Translations under genes and position numbers: made by a program
NCBI GenBank assembly: GCA_032173965.1
Contig: CM063284.1
Span: 118,022,410-118,086,409 of the forward strand
Reading direction: 5' to 3'
Length of the DNA stretch: 64,000 nt
Source: Sitta carolinensis
Taxonomy: Eukaryota > Chordata > Aves > Passeriformes > Sittidae
Notes under the pieces: model-generated
The model's database searches: none
Told to the model about the DNA's origin: nothing
What the model saw: only the letters and a program-made list of their open reading frames with translations
In this document: positions 63,104 to 64,000 of the stretch, piece after piece
How positions within the stretch are numbered: the stretch's first letter is position 1
Layout: every line of letters starts with the position of its first letter

Positions 63104-64000
63104 TCAGCACATACAGTCTCAGAGTGTTTATGACAGTCTCCTGGTTGTCTAGCTGCTTTCTTATTCTTTTCTATTTTACAAATAGGAACTTCTCCACTTC
63201 AGGAAATGTTCCAGGAATTTGGAATTTGACTCACAAAGTTTAATGAGTGTGCTAAGATGTACTCAAAATTGTATTTTCCTGCCATGCGCCATACCAGATA
63301 TACCAAATGAAAGGGTGCAGCTACAAAAGGGATGACAGCAGGAACCTCTGTGCCTCACCTCCCCAGTGTAGGTCTGTCAGTGGACAATATGCAAACCCTA
63401 AAATATTTGATAATTTTGAGGGTTTCTTACCAGCAATTCTCAGATGCCAACCATAAAGAAAACTGTGTAGGACAGGTTAAAATTGACAAAACCTCTGTTT
63501 CAGTCTGGGATATTCAAGAGGATCTGGATATTTTTCCCAGTTTTTTGTTTTGGTTTGAGTTTTTTCTTGTTTGTTTGTTTCTGCTTTTTTTTTAACAAGG
63601 TTTCCTCCCACCTCTTGCCTGCTTCAAACAGCAGTATGTTTCCTTTAGGCAGTTTTCTTCCCTTATGTGCTGTTTTTATTTCAGAAACTAGTCCTTGGAC
63701 TTGTCTTTCCAACTGTAGCCCCAGCAGACATCCTCTCTAATGCTCTAGTCTTAAAAAATTAATTTGAAGTAATAGACTAAAACAAGCTTGTTAAGGATGG
63801 TGTTAGCTGAGCCAATCACTAAAAGCTCTAGTTTTCAAAAACATATACACATCTATATGTGTGTATGGCACAGGAACAATAGGAAAGCGACTTTCTCTAA
63901 CATGCATGAAGCTTCACAGGCTATGGCAGACTCCAGAATGGACAAAATTAACATAACAGTACCCTGAATATCACTCAAACACTCATAATTTTTGATGACA
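63104..64000. other. Non-coding intergenic DNA to the window end
   Basis: No supported gene. A T/G-rich stretch (TTTG and T runs) lies at 63541-63592. Short overlapping frames at 63332-63740 have no recognisable domain. Confidence 0.55.

Noticed and set aside
62907..63152. Lys/Gly and Ser/Phe repeat frames
   Set aside because: Translation of the GGAAAA array.
1..64000. tRNA, rRNA, CRISPR arrays, bacterial operons or defence systems
   Set aside because: No cloverleaf with A and B boxes, no regularly spaced direct repeats with unique spacers, and no prokaryote-like gene packing were seen.

Overview
This window looks like bird nuclear DNA. It is AT-rich and intron- or intergenic-like, with no dense gene packing. 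Its recognisable dispersed repeats are CR1 LINE fragments, several ending in the CR1 tail (ATTCTATG-like, or its complement, e.g. AATCATAG). It also carries a MIR-type SINE, long microsatellites, and one sharp GC-rich CpG island near the middle (about 30580-31760). I see no bacterial, phage or plasmid features, and no tRNA, rRNA or CRISPR array.

The only protein-coding segment I can defend is a short first coding exon on the minus strand inside the CpG island (31284 down to 31190). It has an excellent Kozak context, a short N-terminus, one hydrophobic membrane anchor and a run of arginines, and it breaks after the second base of an arginine codon at a GT donor. This is the layout of the first exon of CYP7-family cytochromes P450. 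The best guess is CYP7B1 (oxysterol 7-alpha-hydroxylase), inferred from exon architecture and the CpG island because there is too little sequence for a proof. If right, positions 1-31189 are the 5' part of a very long intron 1, positions 31285-31860 hold the TATA-less GC-box promoter and 5' UTR, and the right half is upstream intergenic DNA.

Layout: 1-30580 is intron-like DNA with CR1 fragments (5300, 18930, 26725), a MIR-like SINE (23870), a 33-bp tandem duplication (28096) and two perfect short hairpins (8403, 16191). The CpG island and exon 1 follow. From 31860 to 64000 the DNA is non-coding, with a (GA)n-(GATA)n microsatellite (34040), a rare CR1 ORF1 remnant with an esterase-type GDS motif (39370-40570), CR1 3' ends (41103, 53371), a (TA)n tract (41492), a diverged repeat pair (49960/50750), an old CR1 ORF2-to-3' copy (56230) and a perfect GGAAAA hexamer array (63006).

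No novel multi-gene system is visible. The points most worth checking are the CYP7-like exon, two exon-like segments with good splice signals (7531-7676 and 48105-48211), the unnamed repeat pair, two CTCF-like motifs and a TATA-bearing segment at 58100-58560. No computation or database search was run; family calls rest on recalled consensus features.
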